Numbered from the stretch's first letter, positions 8,981 through 17,396 are shown. The stretch is DNA of 58,889 bases from Bacillus sp. OK048 (GCF_900103525.1 NZ_FNHN01000019.1:1-58889), one strand, 5' to 3'. Program-made: numbers and translations. The notes: generated by a model not told the origin, from the letters alone.

Positions 8981-9670
8981 ATGGCCTATCAAGTCATTAT
9001 CCCGGCAGCGGGTCAGGGGAAGAGGATGGGAGCAGGGAAAAATAAGCTTCTGCTAGAACTGAATAACATACCTATATTAATCCATACCTTAAGGGTATTT
9101 GAAGAAGATGAATTATGTGAGGGCATCATTTTAGCTATTAGCCCACAGGATGAAGCGGAATTTAGATTATTATTAAAACAGCATAAGGTGAAGAAGGTGC
9201 TGGATTTAGTTCGAGGTGGACAAGAACGTCAAGATAGCATTTATAATGCATTGAAAACGGTAAAGACCGACGGAATAATCCTTGTTCATGATGCAGCTCG
9301 TCCTTTTATTCTCAAGGAAAATATTCACCGACTACTAGATACAGCACAAGAAACAGGTGCAGCAATCATTGGAGTGCCAGCAAAAGATACCATGAAAACA
9401 GTACGCGATCATATGGTAATGGCAACTGTCGAAAGATCTAGCTTGTGGGCTGTCCAGACCCCACAAGCTTTTCGTTTTTCCGTTTTGTATAAGGCCTATG
9501 AACAGGCAGAAATGGATTCCTTTATTGGTACGGATGATGCAAGTTTGGTAGAGCGAATCTCTCATCCAGTCACAATCATTGAGGGGGATTATGATAATAT
9601 CAAGCTTACTACCCGGGAGGATTTATTTTTTGCCGAAGCGATAGTAAAGAAAAGACAAGGGAGTTTTTGA
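8981..9670 (+). CDS. ispD: 2-C-methyl-D-erythritol 4-phosphate cytidylyltransferase IspD
   Basis: This 229-residue enzyme of the MEP isoprenoid pathway couples MEP to CTP, giving CDP-ME. The nucleotide-binding signature PAAGQGKRMGAGKNK is near the N-terminus, with VHDAARPF and the TVERSSLWAVQTPQAF substrate motif downstream. Its stop is 2 nt before the ispF start, so two non-consecutive steps of one pathway are made together. Confidence 0.96.
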   Translation: MAYQVIIPAAGQGKRMGAGKNKLLLELNNIPILIHTLRVFEEDELCEGIILAISPQDEAEFRLLLKQHKVKKVLDLVRGGQERQDSIYNALKTVKTDGIILVHDAARPFILKENIHRLLDTAQETGAAIIGVPAKDTMKTVRDHMVMATVERSSLWAVQTPQAFRFSVLYKAYEQAEMDSFIGTDDASLVERISHPVTIIEGDYDNIKLTTREDLFFAEAIVKKRQGSF

Positions 9671-9672
9671 AT

Positions 9673-10149
9673 ATGTTTCGAATTGGTCAAGGATTTGATG
9701 TACACCAACTAGTAGAGGGCCGTCCGCTGATTATAGGCGGTATTACCATCCCCTATGAAAAAGGCCTATTAGGTCATTCAGATGCGGATGTTTTATTACA
9801 TACGATTGCTGATGCGTGTCTAGGAGCTATCGGGGAAGGTGATATTGGCAGGCATTTTCCCGATACAGATCCTGAGTTTAAAGATGCGGATTCGGCTAAG
9901 CTTTTGGAACATGTATGGCAGATTGTGAAAGATAAAGGATACGAGTTGGTTAATGCAGATTGTACCGTTATTGCACAGAAGCCCAAAATGGCACCGTACA
10001 TCGAGCAAATGAAAGAGCGGATTGCTCAGTTATTAGATGCCGAACTAGAACAAATTAACGTGAAGGCAACTACCACAGAGAAACTAGGCTTTACTGGCCG
10101 TGGTGAAGGAATTGCTTCACAAGTGGCAGTTTTACTAAAAAAGATGTAA
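9673..10149 (+). CDS. ispF: 2-C-methyl-D-erythritol 2,4-cyclodiphosphate synthase IspF
   Basis: This 158-residue trimeric zinc enzyme of the MEP pathway begins MFRIGQGFDVHQL. The metal ligands D9 and H11 (DVH) and the GHSDADVLLH motif are intact, as is TTTEKLGFTGRGEG near the C-terminus. The ATG at 9673 sits 9 nt from GGGAG and matches the family start; an in-frame TTG at 9667 is only 3 nt from the ribosome binding site and overlaps the ispD stop. A gap of about 75 bp precedes gltX. Confidence 0.96.
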   Translation: MFRIGQGFDVHQLVEGRPLIIGGITIPYEKGLLGHSDADVLLHTIADACLGAIGEGDIGRHFPDTDPEFKDADSAKLLEHVWQIVKDKGYELVNADCTVIAQKPKMAPYIEQMKERIAQLLDAELEQINVKATTTEKLGFTGRGEGIASQVAVLLKKM

Positions 10150-10224
10150 TTGTCTTTATTGCTGAAATCCACAATGGTAAAATAAATCAGATATAGAAAA
10201 TCACAGGTATACGGAGGCATAATG

Positions 10225-11682
10225 ATGTCAAATGAAGTTCGTGTAAGGTATGCTCCAAGTCCAACTGGCCATTTACATATTGGAAATGCCCGTACAGCAT
10301 TATTTAATTATTTATTTGCACGTAATCAAGGTGGAAAGTTTATTATCCGCATTGAGGATACAGATAAAAAACGAAATATTGCTGGCGGTGAAGAAAGTCA
10401 ATTAAAATACCTTAAATGGCTAGGTATGGATTGGGATGAAAGTGTGGATGTCGGCGGTGAATATGGACCATACCGGCAATCCGAAAGAAATGATATTTAC
10501 CAAACCTACTACAATCAATTGCTAGAGAATGGTCATGGCTATAAATGCTATTGTACAGAAGCGGAAATTGAAGCGGAGAGGGAAGAGCAGACGGAGAGAG
10601 GCGAAACTCCACATTATTCTGGAAAGTGCCGTCATCTAACTGCTGAAGAACGTGCAAAATTAGAAAGCGAAGGCCGTGAGCCAAGTATAAGAATTATCGT
10701 ACCAGAAGGGAAGACCTATACGTTTGATGATTTGGTAAAAGGGCCTGTATCCTTTGAATCAGAAGGAATGGGTGATTGGGTCATCATCAAAAAGGATGGG
10801 ACACCAACGTATAATTTTGCGGTAACCATTGATGATTATTTAATGAAGATCTCCCATGTACTACGTGGTGATGACCATATCTCTAATACGCCTAAGCAGC
10901 TAATGGTTTATGAAGCATTAGGCTGGGAGCCGCCGATATTTGGTCATATGACTCTAATTGTAAATGAGAGCAGAAAGAAGTTAAGTAAACGTGATGAATC
11001 AATCATCCAATTCATCGAGCAATACGAAGAATTAGGCTATCTGCCAGAAGCCTTATTTAACTTTATTACGTTACTAGGCTGGTCTCCAGAAGGAGAAGAA
11101 GAACTCTTTTCAAAAGAGGAGTTTATCAAGATATTTGATGCGAGTCGTTTATCGAAATCACCAGCTTTATTTGATACTCAAAAGCTTACATGGATGAACA
11201 ATCAATATATGAAAAAGGTAGACGTAGACCGAGTTTTCGAGGTATCGTTACCACATCTCGTTAAAGCTGGAAGAGTAAGTGAGAGCATAACCGAAGAGGA
11301 ACAGCAATGGACCAAAAGCTTAGTTTCACTTTTACAAGAAAAAATGAGCTTTGGGGCAGAGATTGTTGAACTATCTGATATGTTCTATAAAGAGGAAGCC
11401 GAATACGAAGAGGATGCCAAGGAAATATTATCAGGGGAAACAGTTCCTGAAGTCCTAAAGGCATTTTCTGATGAGCTTGAAAAGCTTCCGCATTTTAAAG
11501 CTGACGAAATTAAGGCGGCAATGAAGGCAGTGCAAAAATCAACTGGCCAAAAGGGGAAAAACTTGTTCATGCCAATCCGTGCAGCAGTTTCAGGGCAAAC
11601 CCACGGTCCAGATTTACCACAAGCCATTGAACTTTTAGGAAAAGAAAAGGTTCAGAAGAGAATAAAAAAAATTATTGGTTAA
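10225..11682 (+). CDS. gltX: Glutamyl-tRNA synthetase
   Basis: This class I synthetase of 485 residues charges tRNA-Glu and, in Bacillus, also tRNA-Gln for later amidation. The ATP-binding motifs are HIGN (HIGH class) near residue 17 and KLSKR (KMSKS class). The start MSNEVRVRYAPSPTGH matches the family. Two consecutive ATG codons (10222 and 10225) are possible; the second has the better spacing from GGAGG. The stop codon overlaps the -35 box of the cysES promoter. Confidence 0.97.
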   Translation: MSNEVRVRYAPSPTGHLHIGNARTALFNYLFARNQGGKFIIRIEDTDKKRNIAGGEESQLKYLKWLGMDWDESVDVGGEYGPYRQSERNDIYQTYYNQLLENGHGYKCYCTEAEIEAEREEQTERGETPHYSGKCRHLTAEERAKLESEGREPSIRIIVPEGKTYTFDDLVKGPVSFESEGMGDWVIIKKDGTPTYNFAVTIDDYLMKISHVLRGDDHISNTPKQLMVYEALGWEPPIFGHMTLIVNESRKKLSKRDESIIQFIEQYEELGYLPEALFNFITLLGWSPEGEEELFSKEEFIKIFDASRLSKSPALFDTQKLTWMNNQYMKKVDVDRVFEVSLPHLVKAGRVSESITEEEQQWTKSLVSLLQEKMSFGAEIVELSDMFYKEEAEYEEDAKEILSGETVPEVLKAFSDELEKLPHFKADEIKAAMKAVQKSTGQKGKNLFMPIRAAVSGQTHGPDLPQAIELLGKEKVQKRIKKIIG

Positions 11683-11707
11683 CATTGGCGCCAAAATGTA
11701 ATATAGT
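11679..11707 (+). promoter_or_regulatory. Sigma-A promoter of the cysES T-box transcript
   Basis: TTAACA at 11679-11684, a 17-bp spacer and TATAGT at 11702-11707. The -35 box overlaps the gltX stop codon. Confidence 0.65.
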
Positions 11708-11713
11708 AAAAGA

Positions 11714-11998
11714 AATAAACTTTCTATATGAAAAAATGTAGAAGAGGAAAAGTAGAATATGATGCTTTAAAGAGAAGACCATCACCGGCTGAAAGTGGTT
11801 TAAGCCTCTCATGTTTGAACATGCACCTCTGAGTCCCATTTCGAAAGGATGAGAATCTGTATAGACATGGGCGGAACCTTTCCGTTAACAGGTAGAGTGA
11901 GACCAATGTAAGCCGAATGGATAAAGGCTTACGGTCTAATCAGAGTGGAACCACGCAAAATGCGTCTCTGTCGTTATGACAGGGGCGTTTTTTATTTT
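11714..11998 (+). promoter_or_regulatory. T-box riboswitch, cysteine-specific
   Basis: The leader has the stem I AGTA motif, a specifier loop with TGC (Cys codon) at 11822-11824, and the T-box AGAGTGGAACCACGC at 11942-11956. The TGGA at 11946-11949 can pair with UCCA, which fits the U discriminator base of tRNA-Cys. The terminator GCGTCTCTGTC / GACAGGGGCGT with a T run covers about 11962-11996. Uncharged tRNA-Cys should therefore stabilise the antiterminator and permit cysE-cysS transcription. Confidence 0.92.
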
Positions 11999-12000
11999 AT

Positions 12001-12246
12001 TGGCTGTGTGTTAAAGGATATTGTTGATTTTAAAACCTGTTGATTTGAGTGGAAGGCGCTCGACTCCTGCGGGAGGACGGGGCGGGGGAGACCCCGCAGG
12101 CGCTTCAGCGCCGAGGAGGCTCCCCGGACCGCCCGCGGAAAGCGTAGCGCCTCGTTACAGGCACAGACCGCCTGTCACTGCGGTGATTATTCAAAGAAGC
12201 TTTCCTTAGTGGAGCTCAAATCAACAGTCAAGTTTAACACAGCCAT
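12001..12246. repeat. GC-rich MITE-like element with terminal inverted repeats
   Basis: An exact 11-bp inverted repeat, GTTGATTTGAG (12039-12049) and CTCAAATCAAC (12215-12225), is flanked by a second pair, TGGCTGTG(TG)TTAAA (12001-12015) and TTTAACACAGCCA (about 12233-12245). The core between them is far richer in G and C than its surroundings. It holds nested palindromes: CCTGCGGG / CCCCGCAGG and GCGC-TTCA-GCGC. It separates the T-box terminator from cysE and has no transposase. Similar GC-rich dispersed sequences occur in Bacillaceae as far as I recall, but copy number cannot be checked here. Confidence 0.7.
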
Positions 12247-12314
12247 TTTATTAGAAACAAGATGGGGACTATTTTACAAAGACACTCCATTACATTTAAG
12301 GGGGAAATGAGAAC

Positions 12315-12983
12315 ATGTTCAAAAGAATGAAGGAGGATATTGAGGTTGTTTTTGAACAAGATCCTGCAGCAAGAACTCACTTAGAAGTTATCCTGACGTA
12401 TTCAGGCTTACATGCAATTTGGGGGCACCGAATTGCACATGCATTTTTCAAGCGAAAGTTTTATTTTCTTGCACGGGTCATTTCTCAAATAAGTCGGTTC
12501 TTCACAGGTATTGAAATCCATCCAGGTGCAAAAATAGGCAGGAGATTATTTATTGATCACGGTATGGGGATTGTTATTGGAGAGACTTGTGAAATTGGTG
12601 ATAATGTAACCATATTTCAGGGTGTGACACTTGGGGGAACCGGAAAAGAGAAAGGCAAGCGTCATCCAACTATAAAAGATAATGTATTAATTGCTACAGG
12701 TGCAAAGGTTCTAGGCTCTATAACAATCCGGGAGAATTCGAAAATTGGTGCAGGTTCTGTTGTATTAAAGGAAGTACCCCCTAATTCAACCGTTGTTGGC
12801 GTTCCTGGCAGGGTAGTTATCCAAAACGGCAAACGAATTGGCAAGGACTTAGATCATTGTAATCTTCCTGATCCTATTGCAGATCGTATTACAGATTTAC
12901 AAATTGAAATAATTGAGTTGAAAGAAGAGTTGATCGAATTGAAGAGAGAAAGGAATAAAGTGAATGACCATTCAGCTGTATAA
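12315..12983 (+). CDS. cysE: Serine O-acetyltransferase CysE
   Basis: This 222-residue enzyme makes O-acetylserine from serine and acetyl-CoA, the first step of cysteine synthesis. A helical N-terminal domain precedes the left-handed beta-helix of hexapeptide repeats. Visible motifs are IEIHPGAKIG, DHGMGIVIGE and GVTLGGTGKEKGKRHP. The C-terminal tail is rich in charged helical residues. The cysS start lies 20 nt before the cysE stop, so the two are translationally coupled and share the T-box control. Confidence 0.97.
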   Translation: MFKRMKEDIEVVFEQDPAARTHLEVILTYSGLHAIWGHRIAHAFFKRKFYFLARVISQISRFFTGIEIHPGAKIGRRLFIDHGMGIVIGETCEIGDNVTIFQGVTLGGTGKEKGKRHPTIKDNVLIATGAKVLGSITIRENSKIGAGSVVLKEVPPNSTVVGVPGRVVIQNGKRIGKDLDHCNLPDPIADRITDLQIEIIELKEELIELKRERNKVNDHSAV

Positions 12984-14361
12984 TACACTAACCCGTAAAA
13001 AAGAAGTATTTGTCCCGCTCGAAGAAGGAAAAGTAAAAATGTATGTTTGTGGTCCGACCGTCTATAATTATATTCATATCGGTAATGCACGTCCGGCAAT
13101 TGTTTTTGATACGGTTCGCCGTTATTTTGAGTATCGAGGATATGACATCCAATATGTATCTAATTTTACAGATGTAGATGATAAATTAATCCGTGCTGCC
13201 AATCAGCTTGGAGTGGATGTCCCAACGGTTGCTGACCGGTTTATTCAAGCGTATTTTGAGGATGTAACAGCATTAGGCTGCAAACATGCGGATGTCCATC
13301 CACGTGTAATGGATAATATGGAGATCATTATTGAATTTATTGATTCTCTCATTCAAAAGGGCTATGCCTATGAATCAGAAGGGGATGTCTACTTCCGAAC
13401 ACGAAGTTTTAATGGTTACGGCAAGCTGTCTCACCAATCGATTGATGACCTGCAGGTAGGTGCCAGGATTGAGGTTGGGGAGAAGAAACAAGATGATTTA
13501 GATTTTGCCTTATGGAAGGCAGCAAAAGAAGGGGAAATCTATTGGGAAAGCCCATGGGGAATTGGACGGCCAGGCTGGCATATTGAATGCTCGGCAATGG
13601 CAAAGAAATATCTAGGTGAAACGATTGATATTCATGCTGGTGGTCAAGATTTAACGTTTCCGCATCATGAAAATGAAATCGCTCAATCAGAGGCACTTTC
13701 TGGAAAAACCTTTTCCCGCTACTGGATGCACAATGGATATATTAATATTGACAATGAAAAAATGTCAAAATCACTTGGGAACTTTGTTTTAGTACATGAC
13801 ATTATCCAACGGCATAATCCACAAGTGTTACGATTTTTTATGCTATCTGTTCATTACCGCAATCCAATCAACTATAGTGAAGAGTTATTGGAAAGTACAA
13901 AGGCGGCCTTTGACAGATTAACTACCTCTTATCAAAATCTAAAGCATCGGAAAGAATCAAGTACAAATCTAACAAAAGATAATAACGAGTGGTTAGACAA
14001 GATTGCATCCTTACAGGAAGAGTTTATTAATGCGATGGATGATGACTTCAACACTGCGAAGGCTATTTCCGTCATCTTTGACCTTTCGAAGCTGGCTAAC
14101 TACTACCTTTTAGAAAAAAATACAGCAATAGAAGTGATCGATAAATTCACTCAAAAATTTGATGAATTATTTAAGGTATTGGGCCTGACGCTTGAAACAA
14201 CAGAAATGCTGGATGAAGAAATAGATGCATTGATTGAAAAAAGAATCCAAGCTCGCAAAGACCGTAATTTTCAGCTTTCCGACCAAATCAGGGATCAATT
14301 AAAGGAAATGAATATTATCTTAGAAGATACACCACAGGGTACAAGATGGAAAAGAGGCTAA
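12964..14361 (+). CDS. cysS: Cysteinyl-tRNA synthetase
   Basis: This class I synthetase has 465 residues. Motifs include CGPTVYNYIHIGNARP (HIGH class) near residue 29, the zinc-binding segment GRPGWHIECSA with HAGGQDLTFPHHENE, and KMSKSLGN. The start MTIQLYNTLTRKKE agrees with the family. It overlaps cysE by 20 nt and is followed after 3 nt by mrnC, so it is the second gene of a cysteine-responsive operon. Confidence 0.98.
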   Translation: MTIQLYNTLTRKKEVFVPLEEGKVKMYVCGPTVYNYIHIGNARPAIVFDTVRRYFEYRGYDIQYVSNFTDVDDKLIRAANQLGVDVPTVADRFIQAYFEDVTALGCKHADVHPRVMDNMEIIIEFIDSLIQKGYAYESEGDVYFRTRSFNGYGKLSHQSIDDLQVGARIEVGEKKQDDLDFALWKAAKEGEIYWESPWGIGRPGWHIECSAMAKKYLGETIDIHAGGQDLTFPHHENEIAQSEALSGKTFSRYWMHNGYINIDNEKMSKSLGNFVLVHDIIQRHNPQVLRFFMLSVHYRNPINYSEELLESTKAAFDRLTTSYQNLKHRKESSTNLTKDNNEWLDKIASLQEEFINAMDDDFNTAKAISVIFDLSKLANYYLLEKNTAIEVIDKFTQKFDELFKVLGLTLETTEMLDEEIDALIEKRIQARKDRNFQLSDQIRDQLKEMNIILEDTPQGTRWKRG

Positions 14362-14364
14362 TTC

Positions 14365-14787
14365 ATGCTTGATTATCAAGAAAAACTAGATGCCAAACAA
14401 TTGAATAGTCTTGCACTAGCATTTATGGGTGACGCTGTCTATGAGACGTATGTCAGACGTCACCTTCTGCAAAGCGGGAGGGTAAAACCAAACCTTCTAC
14501 ACCGTGAAGGGACAACGTATGTTTCTGCAAAGGCACAATGCCAAGTACTATTTCAAATGATGGATAAAAATCTCCTGTCAGAAGAAGAATTAGCGGTGGT
14601 CAAGCGCGGACGTAATGCCAAATCAGGCACAGTCCCTAAAAATACGGATGTTCAAACGTATCATTACAGTACCGCTTTTGAAGCCTTAATGGGATTTTTA
14701 TATTTAACGGATGAAACAGAGCGATTGGAAGAACTTATCGTAAAGTCCTTTGAGTTTGTTGAAAAAGGAAAGGAGGAACAAGCATGA
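14365..14787 (+). CDS. mrnC: Mini-ribonuclease 3 (MrnC)
   Basis: This 140-residue protein consists of an RNase III catalytic domain without the double-stranded RNA-binding domain. The signature LALAFMGDAVYETYVR carries the catalytic aspartate, and the later FEALMGFLYL segment supplies the second acidic site. In Bacillus it trims 23S rRNA precursors together with L3. Its stop overlaps the rlmB start by 4 nt (ATGA), placing rRNA maturation and rRNA methylation in one transcript. Confidence 0.95.
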   Translation: MLDYQEKLDAKQLNSLALAFMGDAVYETYVRRHLLQSGRVKPNLLHREGTTYVSAKAQCQVLFQMMDKNLLSEEELAVVKRGRNAKSGTVPKNTDVQTYHYSTAFEALMGFLYLTDETERLEELIVKSFEFVEKGKEEQA

Positions 14788-15533
14788 ACGAGAACAATGA
14801 TTATATCATTGGGAAAAATCCAGTTATGGAGGCGTTAAGGTCAGAACGGGATATCAATAAAATACTAATTGCAGAATCTTCCCAGCGTGGTCAAATGCAG
14901 CAGTTAATTCAATTAGCGAAAGAATCAAATGTTATTGTACAATTTGTCCCAAAGAAAAAGATTGATCAAATATCTGATGAAAACCATCAAGGGGTACTTG
15001 CTTATGTTGCTGCTTATCAATATGCGGAGATCGATGATTTATTTGCAGCAGCAGAAAAGAAAAATGAACCTCCTTTCTTTTTGTTATTAGATGAAATCGA
15101 GGACCCTCATAATCTAGGTTCCATCATGCGAACAGCTGATGCGGCCAGCGCCCATGGAATTATTATCCCGAAAAGAAGAGCGGTTGGGTTAACAGCAACA
15201 GTCGCGAAAGCGTCTACAGGTGCCATCGAGCATATTCCAGTCGTCCGTGTTACCAATATGGCAAGAACCATTGATGAATTAAAGGAGCGCGGTCTTTGGA
15301 TTGCGGGTACCGACGCTAGTGGAAAACAAGATTATCGTCAACTGGATGGAACAATGCCACTTGGTTTAGTGATTGGAAGCGAAGGAAAGGGTATGGGCAG
15401 GCTGATACGAGATAAATGTGACTTTCTCATCAATCTGCCGATGGCTGGAAAGGTAACTTCATTAAATGCATCTGTTGCAGCAGCAATATTAATGTATGAG
15501 GTATATCGCAGGCGGCATCCTCTTGAGGGATAG
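14784..15533 (+). CDS. rlmB: 23S rRNA 2'-O-methyltransferase RlmB (SpoU/TrmH family)
   Basis: This 249-residue protein has a small N-terminal L30e-like substrate-binding domain (YIIGKNPVMEALRS). A SPOUT methyltransferase domain follows, with the three knot motifs: DEIEDPHNLGSIMRTADA, GLVIGSEGKGM and NLPMAGKVTSLNASVAAAI. The family methylates the 2'-OH of 23S rRNA G2251 (E. coli numbering). It is coupled to mrnC by a 4-nt overlap and followed by rae1 after 2 nt. Confidence 0.94.
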   Translation: MNENNDYIIGKNPVMEALRSERDINKILIAESSQRGQMQQLIQLAKESNVIVQFVPKKKIDQISDENHQGVLAYVAAYQYAEIDDLFAAAEKKNEPPFFLLLDEIEDPHNLGSIMRTADAASAHGIIIPKRRAVGLTATVAKASTGAIEHIPVVRVTNMARTIDELKERGLWIAGTDASGKQDYRQLDGTMPLGLVIGSEGKGMGRLIRDKCDFLINLPMAGKVTSLNASVAAAILMYEVYRRRHPLEG

Positions 15534-15535
15534 AA

Positions 15536-16045
15536 ATGGATATTTTGCTGGTTGATGGATATAACATTATTGGGGCATGGCCGGAGCTAAAGGTACTAAA
15601 AGACCATGATTTACCCGCAGCTCGGGATCATTTGGTTGAGAGGATGGCAGAATACCAAGCTTATTCAGGCTATCGTGTCATTGTTGTCTTTGATGCCTAT
15701 TTTGTGCAAGGGACAGAGAAAAAGTATAAAAATCATAAAGTTGAAGTCATTTTTACCAAGGAAAATGAAACAGCAGATGAGCGGATTGAAAAAATGGCAA
15801 TAGCCCTAAATAATAGAAGGACACAAATTCATGTGGCTACCTCTGATTTTACTGAGCAATGGGCAATTTTTGGACAAGGTGCGTTAAGGAAATCTGCTCG
15901 TGAACTGCTGATTGAGATGTCTTCAATTGAAAAAGGAATAGAAAAAAAGGTAAAAAATATTCAAGAGAAACAACCAATCTCAAAGATACCGATTAGTAAC
16001 GAAGTGGCAGAAATTTTTGAAAAATGGCGCAGAGGTGAAAAGTAA
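15536..16045 (+). CDS. rae1: Rae1, ribosome-associated endoribonuclease (NYN domain)
   Basis: This 169-residue protein belongs to the YacP/NYN family, with the PIN-like start MDILLVDGYNIIGAW and acidic residues in VVFDAY and ETADERIEK. In B. subtilis the orthologue enters the A site and cleaves certain mRNAs in a translation-dependent way. It is the last gene of the cysES operon; a sigma-A promoter for sigH starts at its stop codon. Confidence 0.93.
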   Translation: MDILLVDGYNIIGAWPELKVLKDHDLPAARDHLVERMAEYQAYSGYRVIVVFDAYFVQGTEKKYKNHKVEVIFTKENETADERIEKMAIALNNRRTQIHVATSDFTEQWAIFGQGALRKSARELLIEMSSIEKGIEKKVKNIQEKQPISKIPISNEVAEIFEKWRRGEK

Positions 16046-16048
16046 GCG

Positions 16049-16078
16049 TTGACGTTCAAAAGTTTCGAGCAGTATAAT
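16049..16078 (+). promoter_or_regulatory. Sigma-A promoter of sigH
   Basis: TTGACG at 16049-16054, an 18-bp spacer, and TATAAT at 16073-16078, 39 bp upstream of sigH. In B. subtilis this gene's promoter is repressed by AbrB; the surrounding AT-rich DNA is compatible with that but proves nothing. Confidence 0.75.
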
Positions 16079-16116
16079 AATACTATCTATGCTTGTTCGG
16101 TGGAGGGGGATCTTAA

Positions 16117-16767
16117 TTGGGTACAGACTTCGGGGAAAAAAGCAACAAGCTATTTTTTTCATTGGAAGACGAGGAAATTGTTGATCAAGTGCACCAAGGT
16201 AATAGTGAGGCATTGGACTACTTAATTCACAAATATCGTAATTTTGTACGTGCAAAGGCAAGATCCTACTTCTTAATCGGAGCGGATAAGGAAGATATTG
16301 TTCAAGAGGGTATGATTGGGCTTTACAAGGCAATTCGAGACTTTCGTGAGGACAAGCTTACTTCATTCAAAGCATTCGCTGAATTATGTATCACCCGGCA
16401 AATTATTACGGCTATAAAAACAGCAACAAGGCAAAAACATATTCCGTTAAATTCCTATGTATCATTGGACAAGCCAATTTATGATGAAGAATCGGACAGA
16501 ACCTTAATGGATGTTCTATCCGGAGCAAAGGTTCTCGATCCGGAAGAATTAATCATTAATCAAGAAGAATTTGATCATATAGAGGTAAAGATGACTGAAT
16601 TATTAAGTGATTTGGAACGAAAAGTGTTAGCGCTTTACCTTGATGGCCAATCTTATCAAGAAATTTCAGAAGAACTAAATCGACATGTTAAATCAATTGA
16701 TAACGCCTTGCAGCGTGTGAAAAGAAAATTAGAACGGTATTTAGAGATTAGGGAATTTAGTTTGTAG
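16117..16767 (+). CDS. sigH: RNA polymerase sigma-H factor
   Basis: This 216-residue sigma factor controls the transition to stationary phase, competence and entry into sporulation. Region 2 (YFLIGADKEDIVQEGMIGLYKAI) and region 4 (the helix-turn-helix around YQEISEELNRHVKSIDNAL) are intact. The TTG at 16117 follows GGTGGAGGGGG. The N-terminal 20 residues are the only part that diverges strongly from the family as I recall it. Confidence 0.97.
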   Translation: MGTDFGEKSNKLFFSLEDEEIVDQVHQGNSEALDYLIHKYRNFVRAKARSYFLIGADKEDIVQEGMIGLYKAIRDFREDKLTSFKAFAELCITRQIITAIKTATRQKHIPLNSYVSLDKPIYDEESDRTLMDVLSGAKVLDPEELIINQEEFDHIEVKMTELLSDLERKVLALYLDGQSYQEISEELNRHVKSIDNALQRVKRKLERYLEIREFSL

Positions 16768-16809
16768 TTTTAAACTATGTCAATTATATGAATCGGTTCT
16801 CATATGCAG

Positions 16810-16838
16810 TTGACAATAAATAGGTGTCATGTTACATT
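16810..16838 (+). promoter_or_regulatory. Candidate sigma-A promoter upstream of rpmG
   Basis: TTGACA at 16810-16815, a 17-bp spacer and TACATT at 16833-16838, 38 bp before the rpmG start codon. Confidence 0.65.
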
Positions 16839-16875
16839 TTTAAAGATGTAAAGATGGGGATGAAGGTGTCGAAAT

Positions 16876-17022
16876 ATGAGTAAAAAAGTTATCCTAGCAT
16901 GTGCTGACTGTGGATCACGCAATTATACAACTAATGCCAATCAACAGCAATTAGAACGATTGGAACTAAAGAAATATTGCAAAACATGCGCCTCCCATAC
17001 AATCCACCGAGAAACAAAATAA
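16876..17022 (+). CDS. rpmG: 50S ribosomal protein L33 (zinc-binding form)
   Basis: This 48-residue protein starts MSKKVILACADCGSRNY and has the two CxxC pairs (CADC, CKTC) of the zinc-containing L33 paralogue. Non-zinc paralogues that replace this form under zinc limitation lack them. Its position just before secE-nusG is the standard one. The length (49 codons) is typical of L33. Confidence 0.95.
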   Translation: MSKKVILACADCGSRNYTTNANQQQLERLELKKYCKTCASHTIHRETK

Positions 17023-17074
17023 TTTTATTTTATTCATACTAGCAATGTTATTCCGATAGTTGGAGGGTTCAGTT

Positions 17075-17257
17075 ATGCAACGCTTAAAGAAATTCTTCAG
17101 TGATGTTTTCCGTGAAATGAGAAAAGTTAGTTGGCCGAAACGCAAGGAACTAACACGCTATACCATTACAGTTTTTTCAACGGTTGCCTTTTTTGCAATC
17201 TTCTTTGCTGTTTTAGATTTAGGAATTTCTAAATTGATTCGTCTTATTCTTGAATAA
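17075..17257 (+). CDS. secE: Preprotein translocase subunit SecE
   Basis: This 60-residue short-form SecE has an amphipathic N-terminal helix with the conserved VFREMRKVSWPKRKE motif. A single transmembrane helix (TVFSTVAFFAIFFAVLDLGI) follows. It clamps SecY in the Sec channel. The ATG at 17075 follows GGAGGG; an in-frame TTG at 17060 lies inside the ribosome binding site and is not used. A terminator separates it from nusG. Confidence 0.95.
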   Translation: MQRLKKFFSDVFREMRKVSWPKRKELTRYTITVFSTVAFFAIFFAVLDLGISKLIRLILE

Positions 17258-17274
17258 TAAAAGGTATTTCATGG

Positions 17275-17280
17275 TATAAT
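17275..17280 (+). promoter_or_regulatory. Candidate extended -10 promoter before nusG
   Basis: TGGTATAAT contains a perfect TATAAT at 17275-17280 with the TG dinucleotide of an extended -10. A TTGAAT at 17250-17255 lies 19 bp upstream. The secE-nusG terminator begins only about 30 bp downstream. Confidence 0.45.
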
Positions 17281-17308
17281 GGTGAATAATAAAAGAGATT
17301 TTTATGTG

Positions 17309-17331
17309 AAGCCCGTCTAACGGGTTTTTTC
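17309..17331 (+). terminator. Intrinsic terminator between secE and nusG
   Basis: AGCCCG-TCTAA-CGGGTTTTTT forms a compact stem with a 5-nt loop and a T run. Confidence 0.85.
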
Positions 17332-17367
17332 ATTTGTCTTAAAAAAATTATTTTTTTATAAAAGTAC

Positions 17368-17396
17368 GGGGAGGGATGGACGTTTAGTCCTCTTGA
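17368..17396 (+). promoter_or_regulatory. nusG ribosome binding site separated from the start by a hairpin
   Basis: GGGGAGGG (17368-17375) is 21 nt from the nusG ATG, too far for normal initiation. The intervening GGAC-GTTTA-GTCC (17378-17390) can fold into a small stem-loop. Folding leaves AT plus TCTTGA, an effective 8-nt spacing. A stop codon (TGA, 17394-17396) lies directly before the ATG in frame, so an earlier start is excluded. Confidence 0.6.

Noticed and set aside
12021..12209. 62-codon open frame in the GC-rich segment before cysE
   Set aside because: It lies entirely inside the inverted-repeat element, has a low-complexity translation rich in arginine, glycine, alanine and proline, and no ribosome binding site. 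The frame is open only because the core is GC-rich.
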